This document shows, piece by piece, positions 1 through 5,448 of a stretch of 5,448 nucleotides of DNA. The DNA is from Pseudomonadota bacterium (GTDB lineage: Bacteria > Desulfobacterota > Desulfobulbia > Desulfobulbales > SURF-16). The position numbers and the translations under genes are program-made. The stretch lies in the NCBI GenBank assembly GCA_030597865.1, contig JAUVQZ010000198.1, positions 1 to 5,448 on the forward strand. The letters are read 5' to 3'. How positions within the stretch are numbered: position 1 is the first letter of the stretch; every line of letters begins with the position of its first letter. The notes under the pieces were generated by a model. It worked only from the letters and a program-made list of their open reading frames with translations, had not been told where the DNA came from and did not search any database.

Positions 1-1
1 C

Positions 2-1450
2 CGGGTCCAGTCACGCTCCTATCATCCTGATGCCGAGGGGTACGAGTGGTACTCCGAGGGCGCTGGCAGCTACACCTTGACACCCTGCCCCGGTCTCCAT
101 CGCGGCACCAAGATCATCATCGAGCTTAACGATGACAGCCACGACTATGCCTCCGAGTATGAGATCAAAAAAATTATCAAGCAATACTCCAATTTCGTGC
201 CCTTCCCCATCAAGGTTGGCGGCGAAACGGTCAATACCGTCCAGGCCCTGTGGGCCAAATCCAAGCAGGAGATCAAGGATGACGAGTATAATGAGTTTTA
301 CAAGTTCGTCTCCAATGCCATGGACGAACCCCTGGCCAAGCTCCACTTCTCGGCCGATGCCCCTCTCGCCATCAAGGCCCTGCTCTTTGTGCCCAAGGAA
401 AACTTCGAGACCATGGGCTTTGGCCGCATGGATCCCGGGGTCAGCCTCTATTGCCAGAAGATTCTCATTGAGCAGGAAAGCGCCAATATCCTGCCGGAAT
501 GGCTGCGCTTTGTAAAAGGTGTGGTGGACAGCGAAGACCTGCCCCTCAACATCTCACGCCAGGCCCTGCAGGACAACGCCCTGGTGGTCAAACTCAACAA
601 GATTATCACCAGCCGTTTTCTAAAATATCTGGCCGAGCTTGCCAAAAAAGAGCCTGAGGCCTACGACAAGATCTGGGACACCTTTGGTATCTTCCTCAAG
701 GAGGGCGCCACCAGCGACTTCCTGCACCGTGAGGCCATTGCCAAGCTGCTGCGCTTTGAATCCTCCAAATCCGACCCGGGCAAGCAGATCGCCCTGGCCG
801 AGTATGTGGAGAGGATGAAGGAGGACCAGAAGGAGATCTACTATGTCAACGGCCCGAACCGGGAGACCATCGAGGCCGGCCCCTACCTTGAGGCCTTTAA
901 AAAGAATGACATTGAGGTGATCTACACCATGGAACCCATTGATGATTTTGTCTTCAATCATCTGGGCGAATTTGATGGCAAAAAACTCGTTTCTGCGGAC
1001 CGGGCTGACATTGATATGCCCAAGGGTGATGAAGGCGCTGAAGAGGAGGCCACCGACAGGCCGGCAGAGCTGGAATCTGCCATTGCCGCCACCCTGCTCA
1101 AATGGATGCAGGACACCCTGGGTGACAAGGTCAAGGAGGTCGTGGCCTCCAAGCGCCTGGTGGACAGTCCGGCCATCATCGTCAACCCGGACGGCATGTT
1201 CACAAGCTCCATGGAGAGGATTTTACAGGCCAGCAACCAGGAGCACCAGATCAGCAGCAAAAACCTGGAGATCAACACCAGTCACGGCCTGATCAAGGCC
1301 CTGGCTGACATGCGGGTCAAGGATGAGGAGTTCGCCAAAAGCGTTGTCGAGCAGATCTATGACAACGCCATGATCCAGGCCGGCCTTGTCGTCGAACAGC
1401 GCACCATGGTGGAACGCAACTACAGGATCCTGGAGCGGGTCCTGAAATAG
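2..1450 (+). CDS. htpG: Molecular chaperone HtpG (Hsp90 family), 5'-truncated by the window edge
   Basis: This is the bacterial Hsp90, a cytosolic ATP-dependent dimeric chaperone that remodels client proteins, usually with DnaK. The frame is open from position 2 without a start codon, giving 482 residues. The family is about 620-650 residues long, so roughly the first 150, holding the N-terminal GHKL ATPase pocket, lie upstream. Seen here are the end of the N domain (WYSEGAGSYT, then RGTKIIIEL), the middle domain with QALW, DEYNEFYKF, LRFVKGVVDSEDLPLNISRQ and IYYVNG, an acidic linker near 1020-1075, and the C-terminal dimerisation domain with KRLVDSPA, SMERIL, LEINTSHGLIKAL and a final NYRILERVL. 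The middle-domain arginine codon at 557-559 matches the ATPase-assisting arginine of the family (E. coli R336). The next residue is Gln where E. coli and yeast have Glu. The TTG at 77 lies inside the domain and is not a start. Family assignment is very secure. Regulation cannot be judged because the promoter is outside the window. Confidence 0.97.
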   Translation, partial: RVQSRSYHPDAEGYEWYSEGAGSYTLTPCPGLHRGTKIIIELNDDSHDYASEYEIKKIIKQYSNFVPFPIKVGGETVNTVQALWAKSKQEIKDDEYNEFYKFVSNAMDEPLAKLHFSADAPLAIKALLFVPKENFETMGFGRMDPGVSLYCQKILIEQESANILPEWLRFVKGVVDSEDLPLNISRQALQDNALVVKLNKIITSRFLKYLAELAKKEPEAYDKIWDTFGIFLKEGATSDFLHREAIAKLLRFESSKSDPGKQIALAEYVERMKEDQKEIYYVNGPNRETIEAGPYLEAFKKNDIEVIYTMEPIDDFVFNHLGEFDGKKLVSADRADIDMPKGDEGAEEEATDRPAELESAIAATLLKWMQDTLGDKVKEVVASKRLVDSPAIIVNPDGMFTSSMERILQASNQEHQISSKNLEINTSHGLIKALADMRVKDEEFAKSVVEQIYDNAMIQAGLVVEQRTMVERNYRILERVLK

Positions 1451-1482
1451 GACAACCTCCTACACGCCCCCTCCATCATGTC

Positions 1483-1519
1483 AAAAAGGCCTGGGACACA
1501 TCGTGTCCCAGGCCTTTTT
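1483..1519. terminator. Bidirectional rho-independent terminator shared by htpG and the convergent gene
   Basis: A perfect 17-bp inverted repeat, 1483-1499 pairing with 1503-1519, closes on a 3-nt loop (atc). The core is GGCCTGGGACAC, flanked by five A on the left and five T on the right. The U-tract therefore forms on transcripts from either strand. It starts 32 nt after the htpG stop codon and ends 29 nt after the stop of the minus-strand gene, which is the expected position for a shared terminator between convergent genes. Confidence 0.93.
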
Positions 1520-1548
1520 ATTGCAGCGTGCCGCGGTTAGCGATATGA

Positions 1549-1989
1549 CTACAGATTAGCGGCCGCCAGGCTGGATCCATAGGATTCGGCAATACGACTG
1601 GCAATATAGCTGAGAAGCTCGGCGTTATCGGCATCATAGTCAAAGCAGACCGCATCCTGACCAAGCAAACCGCCTGGCACAAAATCGCCGCGCTGATCAG
1701 GATCGCTTATCCTGTCGCCATAGAAGCAGACAGAGAGCCAGCGCTGCTCCGGCTCATCATCAATGACATCAACCATGACGTATAAAGGGCCTTGCCCTTC
1801 ACCAGCAGCAATATGGGCCCGCAGGGAACAGGTAATGCCGGGCCGGGCATGAAATGAAATAAGTGAATGGTCATTTTTCATAAGCAGCTCGTTAAAATGG
1901 ACAAAGGCGTCTCTGGTTCGAAGTCCATCTACCTGCCAGCCGGCAACAAAACTCTCAATTTCCACTTGGGTGGTATCGCTTGCAAACAT
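1549..1989 (-). CDS. Conserved-looking hypothetical protein, 146 aa
   Basis: I cannot assign a function. It reads as a small, acidic, soluble, probably cytoplasmic alpha/beta protein with no signal peptide or membrane segment. An N-terminal helical part (about 1-40) leads into likely strands: SLISFHARPG (42-51), CSLRAHI (54-60), LYVMVDVIDDEP (69-80) and RWLSVCFYGDRISDP (83-97). Then come a Gly/Pro turn, DFVPGGLLGQD (102-112), VCFDYDAD (114-121) and a C-terminal helix ending SYGSSLAAANL. The order 'ARPG, SLRA, VIDDEP, RWLSVCFY, DP, G, VPGGL, D, CFD' looks like a constrained fold, and I have an impression of similar uncharacterised proteins in Desulfobacterota, unverified. Cysteines 54, 88 and 115 show no CxxC spacing. 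The ATG start is supported by a GAGGAAGG Shine-Dalgarno stretch at 2000-1993. It is convergent with htpG and separated by a shared terminator, so it is not in an operon with a visible neighbour. The coding call is firm; the role is unknown. Confidence 0.85.
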   Translation of the reverse strand: MFASDTTQVEIESFVAGWQVDGLRTRDAFVHFNELLMKNDHSLISFHARPGITCSLRAHIAAGEGQGPLYVMVDVIDDEPEQRWLSVCFYGDRISDPDQRGDFVPGGLLGQDAVCFDYDADNAELLSYIASRIAESYGSSLAAANL

Positions 1990-1992
1990 AAT

Positions 1993-2000
1993 CCTTCCTC
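1993..2000 (-). promoter_or_regulatory. Ribosome binding site of the 146-aa hypothetical gene
   Basis: On the minus strand the bases read GAGGAAGG, followed by ATT and the ATG at 1989-1987. Using GAGG or AGGA as the anti-SD match gives a 6-7 nt spacer. It is the only clear Shine-Dalgarno sequence upstream of a visible start in this window, and it fixes the start of this gene. Confidence 0.7.
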
Positions 2001-2047
2001 ATAACAAATTTCTTCTTGGCATCAACTCAGCAAAAAACCTTGCGGTT

Positions 2048-2076
2048 CCTATACCCAATTTTGATGATCCCGTAAA
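2048..2076 (-). promoter_or_regulatory. Possible sigma-70-type promoter for the 146-aa hypothetical gene
   Basis: On the minus strand, TTTACG (2076-2071, 4 of 6 to TTGACA) is separated by exactly 17 bp from TATAGG (2053-2048, 4 of 6 to TATAAT). Transcription would begin near 2041 and leave a leader of about 50 nt before the ATG at 1989. The spacing and position fit, but both boxes are weak and such matches arise by chance. Confidence 0.3.
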
Positions 2077-2379
2077 AAGTCTTTGGCGACCAAACTCGTT
2101 GTCTGTACATCAGGAAGAAAGGCACTGTACCGCTGGCCGCACCGCACCTTTCCAAGGTCTCGCAGGCTCGCGATCTGCAGGGCCATCAATTTCAGACCAG
2201 TGCCACATAGTTTATTGCGGACAGACAGACCCTCTTTGGCTGACATGCCCATGCCCGCCTTTTTCTTTTATAAAGACATTTTCTGGTGTAGAACTTCATA
2301 AGGATGAAACCCTTGACCAACCGGTTTTCATGACCAGCCCCAAACCAGGGCCATATTGTTATGCCCCACCTACCCACAT

Positions 2380-3258
2380 ATGCTAAACCAAACAGTCCTT
2401 GAATTCCCCCTCCTTCTCCTGCCCCTAGTCAGCTTTGCCATCTCCTTTTTCACCTCCATGGCCGGCGTCTCAGGGGCCTTTCTGCTTCTACCCTTTCAGA
2501 TCAGTATTCTCGGCCTTACCTCACCTTCGGTCAGTGCCACGAATTTTCTCTATAATGTCATCGGCTGCCCCGGAGGAATCTGGCGTTATATCAGGGAACA
2601 GCGGATGCTCTGGCCCCTGGCCTGGCTGATCAGCCTTACCTCGTTGCCCGGCATCCTGATTGGCTATTATTTTCGGGTCCGTTTTTTCCCCGACCCCTCT
2701 TTATTCAAACTCTTTGTCGGCTGCGTCCTCCTCTATCTAGGCGGCCAGCTGCTGTACACGGCATTAAAAAAAGCCCCCGCCCCAAACCAGAAAAACCATC
2801 ATTTTGCCATTACCGACATCAGCCTTGCCCCGACATATCTGACCTATACCTTCCACGAAAAAACATTTCATGTCCCCTATGGGCCATTGGGGGCCTATTG
2901 TCTCTTTATTGGTATTATCGGCGGCATATACGGTATTGGCGGCGGTGCCCTCATCGTCCCCTTCTGCGTTTCTGTCCTCGGCCTGCCCATTTATACGGTG
3001 GCCGGGGCCACTCTCTTTGGCACCTTTATCGCCTCCATAAGCGGCGTTCTTTTTTACACCTTTGTGGCCCTGGGTCAGGGCCAGACCTTCCCCCCCCATT
3101 GGCTTGTTGGCGGCCTCCTTGGCCTTGGTGGTCTCTTGGGGATGAACGCCGGCGCCCTGGTTCAAAAGCATCTGCCGGAAAAATCCATCAAGATCCTACT
3201 TGCTCTTATTATTTTGGCCGTGGCCGGGAGATACGTCGTCAATTTTATTATTCTTTAG
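2380..3258 (+). CDS. TauE/SafE (TSUP) family inner-membrane transporter, probable anion or sulfur-compound exporter
   Basis: A 292-residue polytopic protein with about eight hydrophobic segments in two pseudo-symmetric halves, as expected for the TSUP family (Pfam TauE/SafE). The family moves sulfite, sulfoacetate, sulfolactate or related small anions across the inner membrane; the substrate cannot be read from this sequence. The first half carries SMAGVSGAFLLLPF (26-39) and SATNFLYNVIGCPGGIWRY (52-70). A hydrophilic loop spans about 130-165. The second half repeats the pattern with GIIGGIYGIGGGALIVPF (178-195) and VAGATLFGTFIAS (207-219), then QGQTFPPHWLVGG and GMNAGALVQKHLPEKSIK near the end. 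The family is usually about 250-300 residues, so it looks full length. I chose ATG 2380 because hydrophobic sequence follows at the expected distance. It has no Shine-Dalgarno match. A TTG at 2356 in the same frame has a weak AGGG at 2347-2350 and would add 8 residues. The gene reads toward the cyclase but is separated by 129 bp containing a promoter candidate, so co-transcription is uncertain. Confidence 0.9.
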   Translation: MLNQTVLEFPLLLLPLVSFAISFFTSMAGVSGAFLLLPFQISILGLTSPSVSATNFLYNVIGCPGGIWRYIREQRMLWPLAWLISLTSLPGILIGYYFRVRFFPDPSLFKLFVGCVLLYLGGQLLYTALKKAPAPNQKNHHFAITDISLAPTYLTYTFHEKTFHVPYGPLGAYCLFIGIIGGIYGIGGGALIVPFCVSVLGLPIYTVAGATLFGTFIASISGVLFYTFVALGQGQTFPPHWLVGGLLGLGGLLGMNAGALVQKHLPEKSIKILLALIILAVAGRYVVNFIIL

Positions 3259-3312
3259 GCAACCTGCCAATGATACGACACAAAAATAATAAGCCATATT
3301 TGCAGTAAAAAT

Positions 3313-3342
3313 TTGACAGACCACCTTTTTATGTGACAAAAT
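3313..3342 (+). promoter_or_regulatory. Candidate sigma-70 promoter for the diguanylate cyclase gene
   Basis: A perfect TTGACA at 3313-3318 is followed after 18 bp by CAAAAT (3337-3342, 4 of 6 to TATAAT). Transcription would start near 3349, giving a leader of about 39 nt before the ATG at 3388. The -10 lies within the inverted repeat at 3333-3347. A second, perfect TATAAT at 3379-3384 has no good -35 and sits only 3 nt from the start codon, so it is less likely to drive this reading frame. Confidence 0.4.
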
Positions 3343-3347
3343 GTCAC
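3333..3347. promoter_or_regulatory. Perfect inverted repeat GTGACA-AAA-TGTCAC, possible operator
   Basis: Six-bp arms (3333-3338 and 3342-3347) are perfect reverse complements around a central AAA, in the AT-rich spacer 41-55 nt upstream of the cyclase start. The arms resemble the TGTGA/TCACA half-sites of the CRP/FNR superfamily, but the spacing between TGTGA and TCACT is 7 rather than 6, so I do not assign it to that class. It overlaps the candidate -10, which would suit a repressor. With short arms and loop it is more plausible as a DNA-binding site than as an RNA terminator. Confidence 0.45.
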
Positions 3348-3387
3348 TTTTTAGACGTCAATTCCCTTCAGCGCAGCTTATAATTAT

Positions 3388-5316
3388 ATGGCCCATAGCG
3401 ACCAAAAATCTCCCGCAACCTTCTGCCGCTCCCTGCTCTCCTCCTTTATCCGCACCTGCCTGGACACCTCCATTACCGGTAAGCTGATCGGCATGCTCGT
3501 TGTTTCTCTGCTGGGCTTTTCAGTCATTTACATCCATGAGACCATCGCCCTTCATCTCATCCAGCAACGGGTGGAGTCCATCCGGGGCATCAATATGCCC
3601 CAGTATAAGGTATCTCAACTCACCCTGCGTGGCCTCAACGGCTTTAAGATCTCCCTGATCCACATCCTCAACCTCCATGAGGAGGATGAGGAGAGTGATT
3701 ACAGCACCCATATTCAAGACAATTTCACCCGCACCAATAACTTCCGCCACATGCTGGAGACCCTGAAAAGCGGCGGCACCATTCAGGATATCACCCAGAT
3801 ATCCAATCTTACCCTGGACTCCTTCCGGGCAGAGCCTGCCCCCAAAGACTCACCGCAGTACCAGAAGATAGAGGAAATCCTCCATGCCCTTGACATGCTC
3901 CAGAGCTCCTACAGCCAGTTTATCCAGATCCTGCGAACCAGTCACAATGACGATGACCTTGACCTTGCCAACAAAGACCTTTTAGAGAGCCTGAATGTCG
4001 TTTATACCCAGCTCACCCAACTCTCCCTCCTGATTAACCGGGAGTTTTCCACCCAGGTCCAGGTAACTGAGGATATAATTGAGCGAGCATCCCGCCATTT
4101 CCTCGCCATCTGCCTGGCCACGGTTATCACCCTGGTGATCGGCACCGCCATTTACATTCTGATTATTGTCAGGCCCCTAAAAAACATTTTAGAGAAGATC
4201 AGAAAAATTGCCAAGGGTGGCGGGGACCTCTCCATGCGTATCGATGTCAAAACCCATGACGAGGTAGGCCAGCTGGCCAGACAGCTTAACAACCTGGTTG
4301 ACAATATCCATAGCCTCAACTCCTTTAAGGGGGTGATTGAGGAGGAGGAATCGCCCACCGACGTCCATATCCGTTTGTCCTCCATCATTGCCAGCCGCTT
4401 TGACCTTGATTGTTTTTTCAGCTATGAGGTCAACGATACCAAGAAAACCATGTCCGTGGCCCATGCCTGCAACCACCAACTTATCTGCAACCAGCAGATC
4501 ATGGACGACTGCAGCCTTTGCCGGGCCAAACGCACCGGCCACTATATCTCCTCCCTCCAGTATCCCAATATCTGCAAATTTTTCCCCCATGGAGAGAGTC
4601 ACGACCATTTCTGCATTCCCATGATTGCCGGGGGCCGGGTCATTGGCGTTATGCAGTTTCTCCTGGCCAAGGGCAGCTCCCAGGAGGCCGTTGCCCTTTT
4701 TGAGGACCAGGTGGAGCATGCCTGGCGCTATATCCGCGAGGCCACCCCGGTCATTGAGGCCAAGCGCTTTGCCGCTGCCCTGCGGGAAACCACCCTCAAG
4801 GATCCGATGACCGATCTCTACAACCGCCGTTTCCTCGAGTCCTATATGGAGACCCTCATTGCCAACAGCAAACGCCGCAAATCCAATATCGGCATCCTGA
4901 TGTGCGACATGGACTTCTTCAAGGAGGTCAATGATACTCATGGCCACGAGGCCGGCGATAGCGTCATTATCAAAACAGCAGAGGTGTTGAGCTCCTGCGT
5001 GCGTGCCTCTGACCTTGTCATCCGCTATGGCGGTGAAGAATTTCTGGTCCTCCTCCTTGACGTCAACAGCCCGGAAGACACCGCCCATATTGCCGAAAAA
5101 ATCCGCTCTTCCATGGAGGCCACCGAGTTCAAACTGCCGACTGGCAAAATCCTCCAAAAGACCATCAGTGTCGGTTATAGCATCTTTCCGGCCGATTCAG
5201 AGGGCTTCTGGGAGTGCATCAAGTTCGCCGATGTTGCCCTCTACAGGGCCAAGGAGGAGGGCCGCAACAGAACCTGTGAGTTTAAGGCGGAGATGTGGCA
5301 GGAAAAGCTCTACTAG
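3388..5316 (+). CDS. Membrane-bound diguanylate cyclase: periplasmic helical sensor, HAMP, Cys-rich GAF-like domain, GGEEF
   Basis: The 642-residue protein should make cyclic-di-GMP from two GTP at the inner membrane. Order: short cytoplasmic N-terminus, TM1 about 32-50, cysteine-free helical periplasmic region about 51-236 (resembling four-helix-bundle sensors), TM2 about 238-261, HAMP 262-310, GAF-like domain about 325-450, GGDEF domain about 468-635. Catalytic residues look intact. DPMTDLYNRRF (472-482) opens the domain. D507 (metal), N515 and D524 (guanine) and E550 of GGEEF (548-552) match PleD D327, N335, D344 and E370 in exact spacing. RASD (539-542) lies five residues before GGEEF and is a canonical RxxD inhibitory site, so product inhibition is expected. 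The GAF-like region holds seven cysteines (342, 361, 367, 375, 378, 396, 409) including CSLC and the pattern CRAKRTG...C...FCIP. No EAL or HD-GYP domain is present. The ATG lacks a Shine-Dalgarno sequence, but the next in-frame ATG (3493) would cut into TM1. Target processes are unknown. Confidence 0.95.
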   Translation: MAHSDQKSPATFCRSLLSSFIRTCLDTSITGKLIGMLVVSLLGFSVIYIHETIALHLIQQRVESIRGINMPQYKVSQLTLRGLNGFKISLIHILNLHEEDEESDYSTHIQDNFTRTNNFRHMLETLKSGGTIQDITQISNLTLDSFRAEPAPKDSPQYQKIEEILHALDMLQSSYSQFIQILRTSHNDDDLDLANKDLLESLNVVYTQLTQLSLLINREFSTQVQVTEDIIERASRHFLAICLATVITLVIGTAIYILIIVRPLKNILEKIRKIAKGGGDLSMRIDVKTHDEVGQLARQLNNLVDNIHSLNSFKGVIEEEESPTDVHIRLSSIIASRFDLDCFFSYEVNDTKKTMSVAHACNHQLICNQQIMDDCSLCRAKRTGHYISSLQYPNICKFFPHGESHDHFCIPMIAGGRVIGVMQFLLAKGSSQEAVALFEDQVEHAWRYIREATPVIEAKRFAAALRETTLKDPMTDLYNRRFLESYMETLIANSKRRKSNIGILMCDMDFFKEVNDTHGHEAGDSVIIKTAEVLSSCVRASDLVIRYGGEEFLVLLLDVNSPEDTAHIAEKIRSSMEATEFKLPTGKILQKTISVGYSIFPADSEGFWECIKFADVALYRAKEEGRNRTCEFKAEMWQEKLY

Positions 5317-5335
5317 AAACCATGTTGACGGTTTC
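5316..5335 (+). other. Small hairpin starting at the cyclase stop codon
   Basis: GAAACC (5316-5321) is complementary to GGTTTC (5330-5335) around an 8-nt loop. The stem is only 6 bp, with no T-tract after it, so it is not an independent terminator. It may fold at the 3' end of the transcript or be chance. A second short repeat, ACCCT-GAA-AGGGT, lies at about 5367-5379 before the real terminator. Confidence 0.3.
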
Positions 5336-5391
5336 CAGTGTATGACTAGCAGTTCACTAAAGGGCACCCTGAAAGGGTATAGACAATGAAA

Positions 5392-5438
5392 AAAAGAAAC
5401 CCCCGCCCCCTTCAACCAGAGGGGCGGGGGTTTCTTTT
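5392..5438. terminator. Strong rho-independent terminator after the diguanylate cyclase gene
   Basis: A perfect 18-bp inverted repeat, 5392-5409 pairing with 5421-5438, has a very GC-rich core (CCCCCGCCCC) and an 11-nt loop. The plus-strand transcript ends in TTTCTTTT. The left arm is preceded by A-rich sequence, so it could also stop a gene converging from beyond the right edge. It lies 76 nt after the stop codon at 5314-5316, closing the cyclase transcription unit. Confidence 0.88.
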
Positions 5439-5448
5439 GGGGGAGGGA

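Larger units (their letters stand above)
1990..2379. other. Gene-poor intergenic region between two divergent genes
   Basis: About 390 bp separate the start of the minus-strand hypothetical gene from the start of the TSUP transporter. Reading frames of 61-138 codons exist on both strands (for example 1970-2386 and 2083-2301 on +, 2049-2252 on -). None shows a recognisable motif, a plausible ribosome binding site or believable composition, and they overlap one another. The left end holds the RBS and weak promoter of the minus-strand gene. The right part holds AT-rich bits that could belong to the transporter's promoter: a TATAAA at 2269-2274 with no well-spaced -35, and a TTGACC at 2313-2318 with no -10. 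I see no tRNA, riboswitch or strong hairpin. An unrecognised small RNA or a decayed gene remnant cannot be excluded. Confidence 0.5.

Noticed and set aside
2304..2333. Nine-codon mini-ORF (MKPLTNRFS) upstream of the transporter, considered as a leader peptide
   Set aside because: AAGG directly abuts the ATG with no spacer, there is no attenuator-like hairpin after it, and so short a frame is expected by chance.
1970..2386. 138-codon open frame on the plus strand across the intergenic region
   Set aside because: It begins within the start of the minus-strand gene, has no ribosome binding site, low-complexity Cys/Pro-rich composition and no family resemblance, and runs past the transporter start.
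2764..3171. 135-codon minus-strand frame inside the TSUP gene
   Set aside because: It is antisense to conserved TSUP motifs and has a Gly/Lys/Ala-rich composition typical of a shadow frame.
3245..3293. Terminator between the TSUP gene and the cyclase gene (TTATTATT ... AATAATAA)
   Set aside because: The complementary AT-only segments are short and far apart with a loop of about 33 nt and no GC core; this is not a credible terminator.
3332..3348. CRP/FNR-type binding site (TGTGA...TCACT)
   Set aside because: The half-sites match well, but the spacer is 7 bp instead of the canonical 6, so only an unspecified operator is reported.
4189..5157. 322-codon open frame on the minus strand inside the cyclase gene
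   Set aside because: It lies antisense to the HAMP, GAF and GGDEF coding sequence, whose motifs are unmistakable. GC-rich pyrimidine-ending codons create long open antisense frames. It has no recognisable domain.
5387..5448. Possible start of a new gene (MKKRNPRPLQ...) at the right edge
   Set aside because: The frame runs straight through the 18-bp terminator hairpin and has no ribosome binding site; the A-rich start belongs to the terminator arm.

Overview
The window reads as ordinary chromosomal DNA of a Gram-negative bacterium. Protein style, moderately high GC, pyrimidine-rich third codon positions and the gene families suggest a Desulfobacterota lineage, possibly Desulfobulbales. That placement is inference from remembered family resemblance, not from a search. 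No mobile element, CRISPR array, rRNA or tRNA was seen.

Layout from left to right. Positions 2-1450 (+) carry the C-terminal three quarters of the Hsp90 chaperone HtpG; its ATPase domain lies off the left edge. A perfect 17-bp hairpin with A- and T-tracts (1483-1519) separates htpG from a convergent gene at 1549-1989 (-), which encodes a 146-aa protein of unknown function, so the hairpin probably terminates both. Positions 1990-2379 are a gene-poor spacer in which I find no convincing gene, only a weak candidate promoter for the minus-strand gene. Positions 2380-3258 (+) encode a TauE/SafE (TSUP) family membrane transporter. A 129-bp AT-rich spacer follows, with a TTGACA box and a perfect GTGACA-AAA-TGTCAC inverted repeat. 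Positions 3388-5316 (+) encode a 642-residue membrane-bound diguanylate cyclase: TM1, periplasmic helical sensor, TM2, HAMP, cysteine-rich GAF-like domain, GGEEF. It ends in a strong 18-bp GC-rich terminator hairpin at 5392-5438.

Functionally these look like three or four independent transcription units rather than one operon. HtpG is housekeeping and stress protein folding. The TSUP protein would move a small anion, often a sulfur oxyanion or organosulfonate in this family, across the inner membrane. The cyclase would turn a periplasmic signal, and possibly a cytoplasmic redox, metal or ligand signal sensed by its cysteine-rich GAF, into cyclic-di-GMP. A link between transporter and cyclase is only a neighbourhood hypothesis.

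The points most worth a second look are the seven-cysteine GAF-like domain, the palindrome over the putative cyclase promoter, the uncharacterised 146-aa protein, and a Glu-to-Gln change next to the catalytic arginine of HtpG. I see no clear new multi-gene system here.
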